DNA of 34,967 nt from Elusimicrobiales bacterium (GTDB lineage: Bacteria > Elusimicrobiota > Elusimicrobia > Elusimicrobiales > UBA9959), in contig JAVHLJ010000007.1 of the NCBI GenBank assembly GCA_031082205.1, positions 51,339 through 86,305 of the forward strand, in the 5' to 3' direction. Positions 1 through 6,913 of the stretch are shown one piece after another. Under the pieces are notes generated by a model. It searched no databases. It saw only the letters and a program-made list of their open reading frames with translations, and had not been told where the DNA came from. Position 1 is the first letter of the stretch. Each line of letters opens with the position of its first letter. A program made the translations under genes and the position numbers.

Positions 1-1
1 C

Positions 2-1045
2 CAGTCCGCTCTTCTGGCCGAACTGGAGAAGCGCGGCCTGGCCGATAGTGACATGATAGACGATATGCACGGCGTGCTGCTCAAAGTCCGGCGGTTCGCC
101 GACGCCGAAGCGTTCAGGCTGGCGCGTCCCGGCGAAAAACTGCAGGCGGTGCCCGGGATAAAGGGAAAAGCCCCCCGCGGCGAACACGCCCTGGCCGTTT
201 ACTTCCTGGAAAAACAGGGAGCCCCGATGCGCCTGCGCGGAGAGGATATGCGCGGCGAAAAGATCGTCATAGCGGCCTTCCCTGGCTGCAGCGCCGCCGA
301 CCGGGCGCTGGAAGAGATAGGGGCGGCCCCGGGGACGCTGGAGGTCTTTAAAAAGCACGGGGTCCCTCTGACTGAAAAAGTCGATTTCGCCCGCATTGGC
401 AAATGGAACGGCTCTCATGACCTGAAATACCGGCTTGCGGCGTCCCGGGAGGATTGGCCGGATATAGATTTCAGTCTTTCGCCGACCTTTTACTTCATGC
501 GCGACGGCAAAATAGCCTACCGATTCAACGGCTGGGGCCCAGGCGCGATGGATAATGTGTACCGGGGGCTCGGTTATCTTTTTTACGGCGGGACCTGGAA
601 GGGGGACGAGGACAAGGAGGACGCGGCTCCGGCCGCGGCCCCCGCGCGCTCCGGAGGTCCGCTGGGTAATTTTTTGCGGGGGCTGACTTTGGATCAGAAG
701 CACCGGTTCTGTTACGGCCTGAGCTACGCGGGAGGGGTCTTCGCCGGCGCGCCGCTGGAGGAGATAAAGGAGACCCTGGGGGAGGGCGCTGCGGAACGCC
801 TCAGGGCCTATATCGCCGGCCCCTCGGCCGCTGAGCCGCCGGCCGGGGATGAGCCGCGGACTTTCGGCGAACTTCTGCCCGGCATGGGTAAAAAAGAACT
901 GGCGCGAACCTGTGAAACCATCATGTTCTTCGGCGGCAATTTCGGCGGATTGAATTTCGGAGATATCTGGGGCCGTTATGATGAAAAAAAGACCCGCGAG
1001 GTTTTCTCCTTCTTCTCTCCTCCGAGCCCGAAGAGAGCCGAATAG
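2..1045 (+). CDS. Thioredoxin-fold-like protein of unknown function, 5' end cut by window edge
   Basis: The reading frame is open from base 2 to the stop at 1045. The first internal ATG is at 53, but coding-like sequence precedes it (ending ...LEKRGLADSD), so the true start probably lies outside the window. The first third of the visible protein has a redoxin-like pattern: a predicted beta strand ending in FPGCS (about residue 78 counting from the ATG at 53), a helix, and later SPTFYFMRDGKIAYRFNGWG, which resembles the cis-Pro strand and following hairpin of thioredoxin folds. There is one cysteine in place of CxxC, so disulfide exchange of the usual kind is doubtful. An Ala/Pro linker near residue 190 leads to a helical C-terminal part that I do not recognise. 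No signal peptide can be judged because the N-terminus is missing. The assignment to the thioredoxin superfamily is weak. Confidence 0.6.
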   Translation, partial: QSALLAELEKRGLADSDMIDDMHGVLLKVRRFADAEAFRLARPGEKLQAVPGIKGKAPRGEHALAVYFLEKQGAPMRLRGEDMRGEKIVIAAFPGCSAADRALEEIGAAPGTLEVFKKHGVPLTEKVDFARIGKWNGSHDLKYRLAASREDWPDIDFSLSPTFYFMRDGKIAYRFNGWGPGAMDNVYRGLGYLFYGGTWKGDEDKEDAAPAAAPARSGGPLGNFLRGLTLDQKHRFCYGLSYAGGVFAGAPLEEIKETLGEGAAERLRAYIAGPSAAEPPAGDEPRTFGELLPGMGKKELARTCETIMFFGGNFGGLNFGDIWGRYDEKKTREVFSFFSPPSPKRAE

Positions 1046-1122
1046 TCCGCCTTTCCAGAATTGATATCATGGGATATGGCCGGGCCGCGCGCCCGGCGTA
1101 TCCCCGATCATCTGGAGGCGAC

Positions 1123-2289
1123 ATGACCGGTCCCGGAAAATCCGAACTGAAACGACGCGAGGGCATGCTGCTGGAGTTCGCCTCGGCGCCGGCCGCTGCC
1201 GGTCACGAACGGGCCGTCGAAGTCCTGGTCGAAAAATGGGCCGCGCGCAGGGCCGGCCTGACGCTGGAGCGCGACAGCCACGGCAATCTCATCGTCCGGC
1301 GCCGCGATTTCAAAAAGGCCTGCCGTAAGACGGCGCCCCTTTTCATCACGGCGCACATGGACCATCCCGCTTTCGTCGTCCTGTCGGTCTCCGGAAAAGA
1401 AGCGAAGCTGGAGTTCCGCGGCGGCGTCCATGATCAGTATTTCAAGGGCGCGCGGGTGGAGATATTCGACGCCGGCCTGCGCCGCTCGTATCCCGCGAGG
1501 ATAGTTTCGCTCGACGCGCCGGCAAAACCTTTCAAGACCGTCGTCGCCAGGCTGGAACGGCCCGCCCCGGTCGGGCCGGGCTGCCTGGGCCGCTGGCTTT
1601 TCCCGAAGTCCTCCGTGAAGAAGGGCCTCGCCCGGGCCAATGGCTGCGACGACGCGGCCTGCGTGGCCGCGGCGCTCATCGCCTACGAGGGGATATCCCG
1701 GGACAAAAAACTCGGACATGTCGCGCTGCTGTTCACCCGCGCGGAAGAGACCGGTTTCGTCGGGGCTATAGGCGCGGCCCGCGGCGGCACTCTGCCTAAG
1801 AACGCCCGCCTGGTCTGCCTGGAATGCTCGCGCAGCTTCCCTCACGATTCGCCGATAGGCGCGGGGCCGATAGTCCGGGTCGGGGATAAGATGAGCGTCT
1901 TCACGCCGGGGCTGACCAACGCCGTGTCCGATATCGCCGCCGCGTATCAGAAGTCGCGCCCGGACTTTAAATTCCAGCGCAAGCTGATGCCGGGAGGTAC
2001 CTGCGAGGCTTCCGCTTTCTCGTTCTACGGGCTTAAGGCTACCTGCCTCTGCCTGCCGCTGGGCAATTATCACAATATGGCCGATATCGAAGGCGTCCTG
2101 GCAGGCGGGAAGGCCCGCGTCGGGCAGGAGCATGTCGCCGTGTCTGATTTCCACGGCCTTGTCGATCTCATCCGCGAGACGGCCTCGCGCCTGGACGCGC
2201 CGGGGCGGCCGGCGCCGCGCCAGGGCATGGAGAAGATCTGGAAGGAAAGGGCTTTCGTGCTGGGCCCGGCCGTCAGGCCGCGGCGCTGA
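1123..2289 (+). CDS. M42/M28-type zinc aminopeptidase-like metallopeptidase
   Basis: A 388-residue cytoplasmic protein (no signal peptide) with the metal-binding layout of the M42 (glutamyl aminopeptidase/endoglucanase M) and M28 clans. It has HMDH at residues 78-81 (first ligand), NGCDDA around 174-178 (bridging Asp), RAEETG around 207-211 (catalytic Glu pair), and a late NYHNM that supplies the last histidine. Family members remove N-terminal residues from peptides with two divalent metals. I chose the ATG at 1123 because GGAGG lies at 1114-1118, four bases upstream. An in-frame ATG at 1069 lacks such a site and would add 18 atypical residues. The 3' end overlaps the convergent glycosyltransferase gene by 17 bases, which is tight but both ends look natural. 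Substrate specificity cannot be read from sequence. Confidence 0.85.
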   Translation: MTGPGKSELKRREGMLLEFASAPAAAGHERAVEVLVEKWAARRAGLTLERDSHGNLIVRRRDFKKACRKTAPLFITAHMDHPAFVVLSVSGKEAKLEFRGGVHDQYFKGARVEIFDAGLRRSYPARIVSLDAPAKPFKTVVARLERPAPVGPGCLGRWLFPKSSVKKGLARANGCDDAACVAAALIAYEGISRDKKLGHVALLFTRAEETGFVGAIGAARGGTLPKNARLVCLECSRSFPHDSPIGAGPIVRVGDKMSVFTPGLTNAVSDIAAAYQKSRPDFKFQRKLMPGGTCEASAFSFYGLKATCLCLPLGNYHNMADIEGVLAGGKARVGQEHVAVSDFHGLVDLIRETASRLDAPGRPAPRQGMEKIWKERAFVLGPAVRPRR

Positions 2290-3010
2290 ACAGCCGGCCG
2301 CGCAGGCCCAGCCGGGCCAGGAAGAAGCGGAGCATCGTCCAAAGCGTCAGCAAGCCGTAAACTGTGCTGCGCCTGAAATTTATCGAAGAAGCCTCTTTGA
2401 AATACCTGGTCTCCACCGGGACGTCGCCCATGCGCAGCCCGAAGAAGGAAGCCTGGGCCAGGAACTGCATGTCGAAGACGAAATCGTCCGAATTGGTTTC
2501 CCAGGGTATGGCGCTCAGCGCTTTCGCCGAATAGGCGCGCAGGCCGCTGTGCCATTCGCCAAGGTTCTCGCCGGTCACCACGTTGCATAGCAGGGAAAGA
2601 AAACGGTTGGCGGCGTACTTGTAGAGAGGCATGTCGCCGGCCAGCGCCTCCCGGCGCGTACGGACCCGGTTGCCCAGGACCACATCGCAGATCCCCTCCT
2701 CGATAAGCCAGACCATGTGAGGCACTATCTTCGGGTTGTACTGGTAGTCCGGGTGCAGCATGACCACGATGTCCGCGCCGGCCTCGAGAGCCAGGCGGTA
2801 GCAGGTCTTCTGGTTGGCGCCGTAGCCGCCGTTGCGGTCCCGGCGCACGACGCGCAGCCCCAGTTCCTCCGCGACCTTGACCGTGTCGTCGGAGGACGCG
2901 TCGTCCACTAAAATAGCGTCGGCGAAGTACTCGCGCGGCAGGTCCCTTAATGTGTTCTTCAGGGTCGCGGCCGCGTTATAGGCCGGCATAACTATTACGG
3001 TCTTGGGCAT
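2273..3010 (-). CDS. GT2 family glycosyltransferase (dolichyl/polyprenyl-phosphate hexose synthase-like)
   Basis: The protein has 245 residues and begins MPKTVIVMPAYNAA, the typical first strand of GT-A family 2 enzymes. VDDASSDDT at 35-43 is the nucleotide-sugar binding segment, and HPDYQY near residue 87 occupies the DxD-like metal site. GEWHSGLRAY further on resembles the conserved acceptor-side motif of polyprenyl-phosphate mannosyl/glucosyltransferases. The C-terminus is hydrophobic and basic (LLTLWTMLRFFLARLG) and may touch the membrane. Family members move a sugar from a nucleotide donor to a lipid phosphate or glycan; the sugar here is unknown. The ATG at 3010 is preceded on the minus strand by a GGAG-type site. 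A longer in-frame reading to 3352 runs through the DoxX gene in the wrong frame and is not real. It is the last gene of a minus-strand trio, about 34 bases after the DoxX stop. Confidence 0.85.
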   Translation of the reverse strand: MPKTVIVMPAYNAAATLKNTLRDLPREYFADAILVDDASSDDTVKVAEELGLRVVRRDRNGGYGANQKTCYRLALEAGADIVVMLHPDYQYNPKIVPHMVWLIEEGICDVVLGNRVRTRREALAGDMPLYKYAANRFLSLLCNVVTGENLGEWHSGLRAYSAKALSAIPWETNSDDFVFDMQFLAQASFFGLRMGDVPVETRYFKEASSINFRRSTVYGLLTLWTMLRFFLARLGLRGRLFSAAA

Positions 3011-3044
3011 ATTCTCCACGGAACGTCCCGGCTGCGCGGCTCTG

Positions 3045-3486
3045 TCAGATATTACCCCCGAAGATCTTCCGGTCCAGGCTGAACCGGCCGGCGCCGGCCA
3101 GGACCAGCCCCGAGAGGACGAAGAACAGCTCGATGGCGTGGGCGGCGCCCTTGAGCCCGTCGCCGGCTGCCAGGTGCATGGGTGGCCGCCACCAGCATCG
3201 TGAAGGCGATGGCCGCGGCCGCCGGGCGGGCCAGCAGCCCTATGGCAAGGAAGAGACCACCGAAACATTCGGACGAGGCGGCCATGAAGCCCCAGAAGGC
3301 GGGCGCGAAGCCTATGCCCAGGTTGCCCATCGCGCCGCCGAGCTTCGCCCACAGCTCCGGCCCCGCCTGTATCTTGGGCAGGCCGTGCACGAAGAAGAAC
3401 ATCAGCCCTACGCCCAGGCGTACGACCAGCAGGCCGTAGTCCCTGCCGGTATCGAAAATATCTTTCCAGTTTTTCCCGGTTCCCAT
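3045..3486 (-). pseudogene. DoxX family membrane protein, broken by a one-base frameshift
   Basis: Translation from the ATG at 3486 gives a normal DoxX start and middle: KDIFDTGRDYGLLVVRLGVG, then membrane segments ending in AFTMLVAAT. It then turns into arginine-rich nonsense at about base 3180. Dropping one C in the CCC run of the coding strand (bases 3179-3181) restores the usual DoxX end: MHLAAGDGLKGAAHAIELFF followed by LVLAGAGRFSLDRKIFGGNI and a TGA at 3045-3047. The whole interval is 442 bases, one more than 146 codons plus a stop. DoxX proteins are four-helix inner-membrane proteins linked to thiol or redox stress and quinone-type partners. The start sits two bases after the stop of the upstream decarboxylase gene and has AAGGGG upstream, so the pair is probably co-transcribed. 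The break is either a consensus error in a homopolymer or a recent natural mutation. Confidence 0.85.
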
Positions 3487-3488
3487 AT

Positions 3489-4268
3489 TCAATTCCCCTT
3501 GAATTCGGGCCTGCGCTTCTCCATGAAGGCCTTTATCCCTTCGGCGTAATCGTGGCTGTTGTAGACCTTGCGGCGCAGGGCCTGTATCCGCTCGAAAGCC
3601 TCGGGGCTTATCGAATGTCCCTCGCTGAGTATGCGGAACTGCTCCTTGATGACGGCTATGGCCATCGGCGAGTTGGCGGCCATGGTCTCGGCCAGGCCGG
3701 CCGTGAACGACTCTATCTCCCTGGAGCTGACCAGGTAGTTGAGCAGGCCGGAGTGGTAGGCCCTGTCGGCCTTCATCGGCTGGGCTGTGAAGAACATTTC
3801 CTTGGCGATATTGAGGCCCAGGCGGTTTATGAAGTGCATTATGCCGGCCGCGTTGTAGGGCAGCCCGATCTTGACCGGCGTTATGGCGAAGGTGGAGGTC
3901 TCGTCGCCGATGGCCAGGTCGCAGGTTACGGCCAGGTCGCAGGCCCCGCCCCAGACCCCGCCCTGAACCATCGCGATGACCGGGCCGGGGTATTCCTGCA
4001 CCGCGCGCAGCGCCCGCTCCATGGGGCTGTCGAAAGCCAGCGGCTCGTGATGCACCTTGGGGAGCTGGGTTATGTCGTGGCCGGAGGACCAGGTCCGGGC
4101 GTCCTTTTCGGCGCGTATCACCACGACGGGGATATGCCGTTTTTTGAACTCTCCGAGCTCTTTCACCAGTTCCTTGCAGAGTTCCAGGCTCAGCGCGTTC
4201 TTCCTCTCCGGGTTGTTGATCTGCAGCCAGCCGGTCTTGCCGGTCACGGAGCTTATAACGAAGGGCAT
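3489..4268 (-). CDS. scpB: Methylmalonyl-CoA decarboxylase-like enoyl-CoA hydratase/isomerase (crotonase) family protein
   Basis: A 259-residue crotonase-fold protein whose motifs match E. coli ScpB/YgfG closer than ordinary hydratases: SSGHDITQLP around residues 61-70 with His64, GGVWGGA at 103-109 forming the oxyanion hole, TPVKIGLPYNAAGI with Tyr138, and a C-terminus of the form FMEKRRPEFKGN. In ScpB the equivalent His and Tyr serve decarboxylation of methylmalonyl-CoA to propionyl-CoA, the last carbon step of succinate-to-propionate conversion. The second glutamate typical of hydratases is not evident in GGACDL. The start has AAGGA upstream on the minus strand. DoxX and a GT2 gene follow closely, and no mutase or CoA transferase is in the window, so the pathway cannot be confirmed. 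It could be another acyl-CoA decarboxylase. Confidence 0.85.
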   Translation of the reverse strand: MPFVISSVTGKTGWLQINNPERKNALSLELCKELVKELGEFKKRHIPVVVIRAEKDARTWSSGHDITQLPKVHHEPLAFDSPMERALRAVQEYPGPVIAMVQGGVWGGACDLAVTCDLAIGDETSTFAITPVKIGLPYNAAGIMHFINRLGLNIAKEMFFTAQPMKADRAYHSGLLNYLVSSREIESFTAGLAETMAANSPMAIAVIKEQFRILSEGHSISPEAFERIQALRRKVYNSHDYAEGIKAFMEKRRPEFKGN

Positions 4269-4306
4269 ATCGTTTTTCCTTTTTTGTTAAAATCTTCGAG
4301 AGGATA

Positions 4307-4318
4307 ATTCTACAAAAT
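4307..4318 (-). promoter_or_regulatory. Candidate -10 promoter region for the scpB-doxX-GT2 unit
   Basis: On the minus strand this reads ATTTTGTAGAAT, with TAGAAT placed about 40 bases before the scpB-like ATG. Almost the same string precedes the start at 19453. No good -35 box is seen. It overlaps the start codon of the divergent zinc-ribbon gene. Confidence 0.4.
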
Positions 4319-4526
4319 GACGCGCCCGATGAAATGTCCCAATTGCGGGCAGGTGATAAGGGGCCCCGCGGCCAACTGCCCCCGCTGCGGCGGGGTCTTC
4401 GCGCGGCTGGGGCCGGACGAAGACCGCCGGGGCGGACGGGGCGGGGGCAAAGGAGGCTGGCCGCCGGAGCTGCTGCCCCTGCTCGTCGCCGCGCTGGCGG
4501 CGGCGGTCTGGCTCCTCCTGCGCTGA
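4317..4526 (+). CDS. Small zinc-ribbon protein with C-terminal membrane anchor
   Basis: The protein has 69 residues. The N-terminal third is a zinc ribbon with two knuckles, CPNCG and CPRCG, spaced as in the zinc-ribbon domains found at the ends of many bacterial membrane proteins. A Gly/Arg/Lys-rich hinge follows, then a single hydrophobic segment (LLPLLVAALAAAVWLLLR) that runs to the stop, so this is probably a tail-anchored inner-membrane protein with the ribbon in the cytoplasm. Function is unknown. The start may be 4317 or the ATG at 4329; neither has a good Shine-Dalgarno site, and a GATAAT box at 4303-4308 lies so close that the mRNA could be almost leaderless. A frame that overlaps it (4334-4543) is Arg/Pro-rich shadow sequence. 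Confidence 0.7.
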   Translation: MTRPMKCPNCGQVIRGPAANCPRCGGVFARLGPDEDRRGGRGGGKGGWPPELLPLLVAALAAAVWLLLR

Positions 4527-4538
4527 AACTTAACTTTG

Positions 4539-4544
4539 TATAAT
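4539..4544 (+). promoter_or_regulatory. Candidate -10 box (TATAAT) for purM
   Basis: A perfect TATAAT, preceded by CTTTG, sits in the AT-rich gap between the zinc-ribbon gene and purM. It would give a leader of about 35 bases before the ATG at 4586. No matching -35 element is visible at 16-18 bases. Confidence 0.5.
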
Positions 4545-4585
4545 TCCTATAAGTAGTCCCACCATATTCCCGGTCCCGGAGCCTT

Positions 4586-5551
4586 ATGACGACATACAGG
4601 AAAGCGGGCGTAGATATCAGGCTGGCCGACAGGTTCACTGAGTTCCTCCAGAAAAAGTCCAAGGCTATCGGCGGTTTCGCCGGCGTGTTCCCGCTGAGGG
4701 AGACGGGCGGAGAGTTCAGCGTGGTGGCCTCCACCGACGGGGTGGGCACCAAGCTCAAGCTGGCCTTCCTCCTCGACCGCCACGACACGGTCGGCGTGGA
4801 CCTGGTCGCGATGTGCGTCAACGACCTGCTCTGCTGCGGGGCGAAGCCGCTTTTCTTCCTCGATTATTACGCGACGCCGAAGCTGGACCTGCGGCGTTCG
4901 AAAAAGGTGATAGACGGCATCCTGGAAGGCTGCCGCCAGTCCGGCTGCGCCCTGCTGGGCGGCGAAACGGCCGAACTTCCCGGTTTCTATAAGCCCGGCG
5001 AATACGACCTGGCCGGCTTCTCGGTCGGTCTGCTCAGGCGCGGAGAGGAGATAGACGGCCGCGGGGTGCGTCCCGGCGACGCGCTGGTCGGTCTGCCTTC
5101 GACCGGCTTCCATTCGAACGGTTACTCTCTCATACGCGCCGTCATGAAGGGCGCCCCGCTGAAAAAGCACGCGCGCGCCCTGCTGACGCCCACGAAGATA
5201 TATGTCCGCGACATAGCCGCCATGCGCGCGGCCCTGCGCCGCTCCGGCCACGACATACTGGGCCTCTCCCACATAACCGGCTCCGGTATCCCCGGCAACC
5301 TTCCGCGATTCTTCCCGAAGGGAGTCTCGGCAGTCATGCGGAAAGGATCCTGGAAGATCCCCGCCGTCATGCGCCTGGTACAGGAGAAGGGCAGGATAAG
5401 CGACTCCGAAATGTTCGACACTTTCAACATGGGCCTGGGTATGATCGCCGCCGTCAGGCCCGGGGCCCTGAAGACGGCTCTGCGCTCCGTCCCCGGCGCG
5501 CTGCATGTCGGCGAGGTCGTCCGCGGCCGAGGCGAAGTCCTGTTCAGTTGA
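4586..5551 (+). CDS. purM: Phosphoribosylformylglycinamidine cyclo-ligase (AIR synthetase)
   Basis: A 321-residue protein with the PurM signature. YRKAGVDI near the N-terminus matches the conserved Y-x-x-AGVDI, STDGVGTKLKLAF is the ATP-binding and catalytic strand, and GVDLVAMCVNDLLCCGAKP is the most conserved block. GGETAELPGFY and GLPSTGFHSNGYSL follow in the usual order. The enzyme closes the imidazole ring of aminoimidazole ribotide, step five of purine synthesis, using ATP in the cytoplasm. The length is slightly under that of E. coli PurM (345). GGAG lies a few bases before the ATG. It heads a co-directional run with a serine hydrolase and the purN-purH fusion, so three activities of the same pathway lie close together. 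Confidence 0.95.
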   Translation: MTTYRKAGVDIRLADRFTEFLQKKSKAIGGFAGVFPLRETGGEFSVVASTDGVGTKLKLAFLLDRHDTVGVDLVAMCVNDLLCCGAKPLFFLDYYATPKLDLRRSKKVIDGILEGCRQSGCALLGGETAELPGFYKPGEYDLAGFSVGLLRRGEEIDGRGVRPGDALVGLPSTGFHSNGYSLIRAVMKGAPLKKHARALLTPTKIYVRDIAAMRAALRRSGHDILGLSHITGSGIPGNLPRFFPKGVSAVMRKGSWKIPAVMRLVQEKGRISDSEMFDTFNMGLGMIAAVRPGALKTALRSVPGALHVGEVVRGRGEVLFS

Positions 5552-5560
5552 GGTGATAAG

Positions 5561-6889
5561 ATGAGGCTTTTAAAACTCGCGCTGGTTCTGATACTGGCTC
5601 TGCCCCTGGCTGCGGCGGACGCCAAGCGCCCGTCCAAGCGGCCGGCTAAGAAGACGCCTGCCGCGTCCGCTGAGACCGTCACTCCCGACGTCAGGCGGAA
5701 GCTAGTCCGGGCGGCCTGGAGCGTGGCCTCCAAGATATCGCCGGACCCCAAAAAAGTGGAAACCGTCTTCTCTCCCGCCTTCTTCAAGCTGGTGGAGCAG
5801 GAAAAAGTGACGGCTATGTTCAAGTCGCTGCGCGAGAAGCACGGCGCGGTGAAGCGCGTCAGCCTTTCCGCCACCGAGGGCTCCAATGTCGCCCACTTCA
5901 TATTCCACACCGACCGGGAGTACATGCTGCCGGCCTCGGTCACGGTGGACCCGGCCAGCGGCCTTATAACCGGGCTTTTCTTCAGGCCGGCCTACCAGCA
6001 CGTCGCCGGCATGGCGGACATAAAGGAACGGCTGACCGCGCTGCCCGGGACCAAGTCGCTGCTGCTGACCAGGCTCGACGGCCGGGACGGGCCGGTGGAG
6101 TCACTTGAGCCCGACGAGCCGCTCAACATCGGCTCGGCCTTCAAACTCTATGTGCTGGCCCAGCTCCAGGAATCCAAAGCGCAATGGAAGAAGACCGTCG
6201 AGATACCTTCGGCGGCCCGGTCGCTGCCTTCGGGCCGGCTGCACGCCTGGCCCGAGGGCGCCCCTTTCACCGTCTACACTCTCGCCGCCCAGATGATATC
6301 TGAGAGCGACAATACGGCCACCGACGCCCTTATAGACCTGGCCGGCCGGCGGAACATCGAACGCAACCTCGGCAAGTTCGGCCATTACAGCCCCGACAGG
6401 ATGAAGCCGTTCCTCAAGACCTCCGAGTATTTCCGGATAAAGGGCTCGACCGCCGCCGCCGCCGGCTGGACGGCCGCCCGGCAGGACGACAGGTACGACC
6501 TGTTGGAGAAGAAGGTCCCCGCGCTGCCGCTTTCGGCCGCCGCCCTGCCCGCCTCGCCTTTCGAGATATCCCGGATCGGCTGGTTCGCCTCGGCCTCGGA
6601 CCTCTGCCGCGTCATGGACCGCTTCCGCCGCAGCGGCGACCCTGCCGTGCTCGACATGCTGGCCATAAACCCCGGCCTGCAGATCGACAAGGCCGCCGTG
6701 CCATACGCCGGCTATAAAGGCGGTTCCGACAAGGGCGTCATCAGCATGACCTGGCTGCTCAGGACCAGGGCCTCGGCCTGGTACTGCCTGTCGGCCGCCT
6801 GGAACGACGAGAAGTCCCCGCTGGACGATAAGGAATTTATCGGGATAATGCAGGGCGCGCTGAAGCTGGTGGAGGCGGATAATTTCTAG
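5561..6889 (+). CDS. Secreted class A beta-lactamase-like serine hydrolase
   Basis: The protein has 442 residues with a clear signal peptide (MRLLKLALVLILALPLAAADA) and then a Lys/Pro-rich basic stretch. Residues 45-145 form a small alpha/beta domain like the DUF3887-type domain often placed before such hydrolases. The beta-lactamase fold follows: SAFK at 192-195 (nucleophile Ser192 and Lys195), SDN at 249-251, and YKGGSDKGV near residue 385 in the KTG position. The Glu166-type omega-loop residue is not obvious. It is therefore more likely a cell-wall or peptide hydrolase, or a penicillin-binding relative, than a drug-resistance enzyme. It starts nine bases after purM with GAGGTGATAAG ahead of the ATG and precedes the purN-purH fusion by 24 bases. 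The link to purine genes looks positional only. Confidence 0.85.
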   Translation: MRLLKLALVLILALPLAAADAKRPSKRPAKKTPAASAETVTPDVRRKLVRAAWSVASKISPDPKKVETVFSPAFFKLVEQEKVTAMFKSLREKHGAVKRVSLSATEGSNVAHFIFHTDREYMLPASVTVDPASGLITGLFFRPAYQHVAGMADIKERLTALPGTKSLLLTRLDGRDGPVESLEPDEPLNIGSAFKLYVLAQLQESKAQWKKTVEIPSAARSLPSGRLHAWPEGAPFTVYTLAAQMISESDNTATDALIDLAGRRNIERNLGKFGHYSPDRMKPFLKTSEYFRIKGSTAAAAGWTAARQDDRYDLLEKKVPALPLSAAALPASPFEISRIGWFASASDLCRVMDRFRRSGDPAVLDMLAINPGLQIDKAAVPYAGYKGGSDKGVISMTWLLRTRASAWYCLSAAWNDEKSPLDDKEFIGIMQGALKLVEADNF

Positions 6890-6913
6890 CTTCGGCCGCG
6901 CCGGGAGGCGGGC

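Noticed and set aside
3052-4821. One long minus-strand frame of 589 codons
   Set aside because: Only its last part (from 3486) is the front of DoxX. The rest reads the scpB-like gene in the wrong frame.
5561-6889. Antibiotic-resistance class A beta-lactamase
   Set aside because: SxxK and SDN are present, but KTG is KGG, the omega-loop glutamate is not evident and an extra N-terminal domain is present. A cell-wall or unknown hydrolase is safer.
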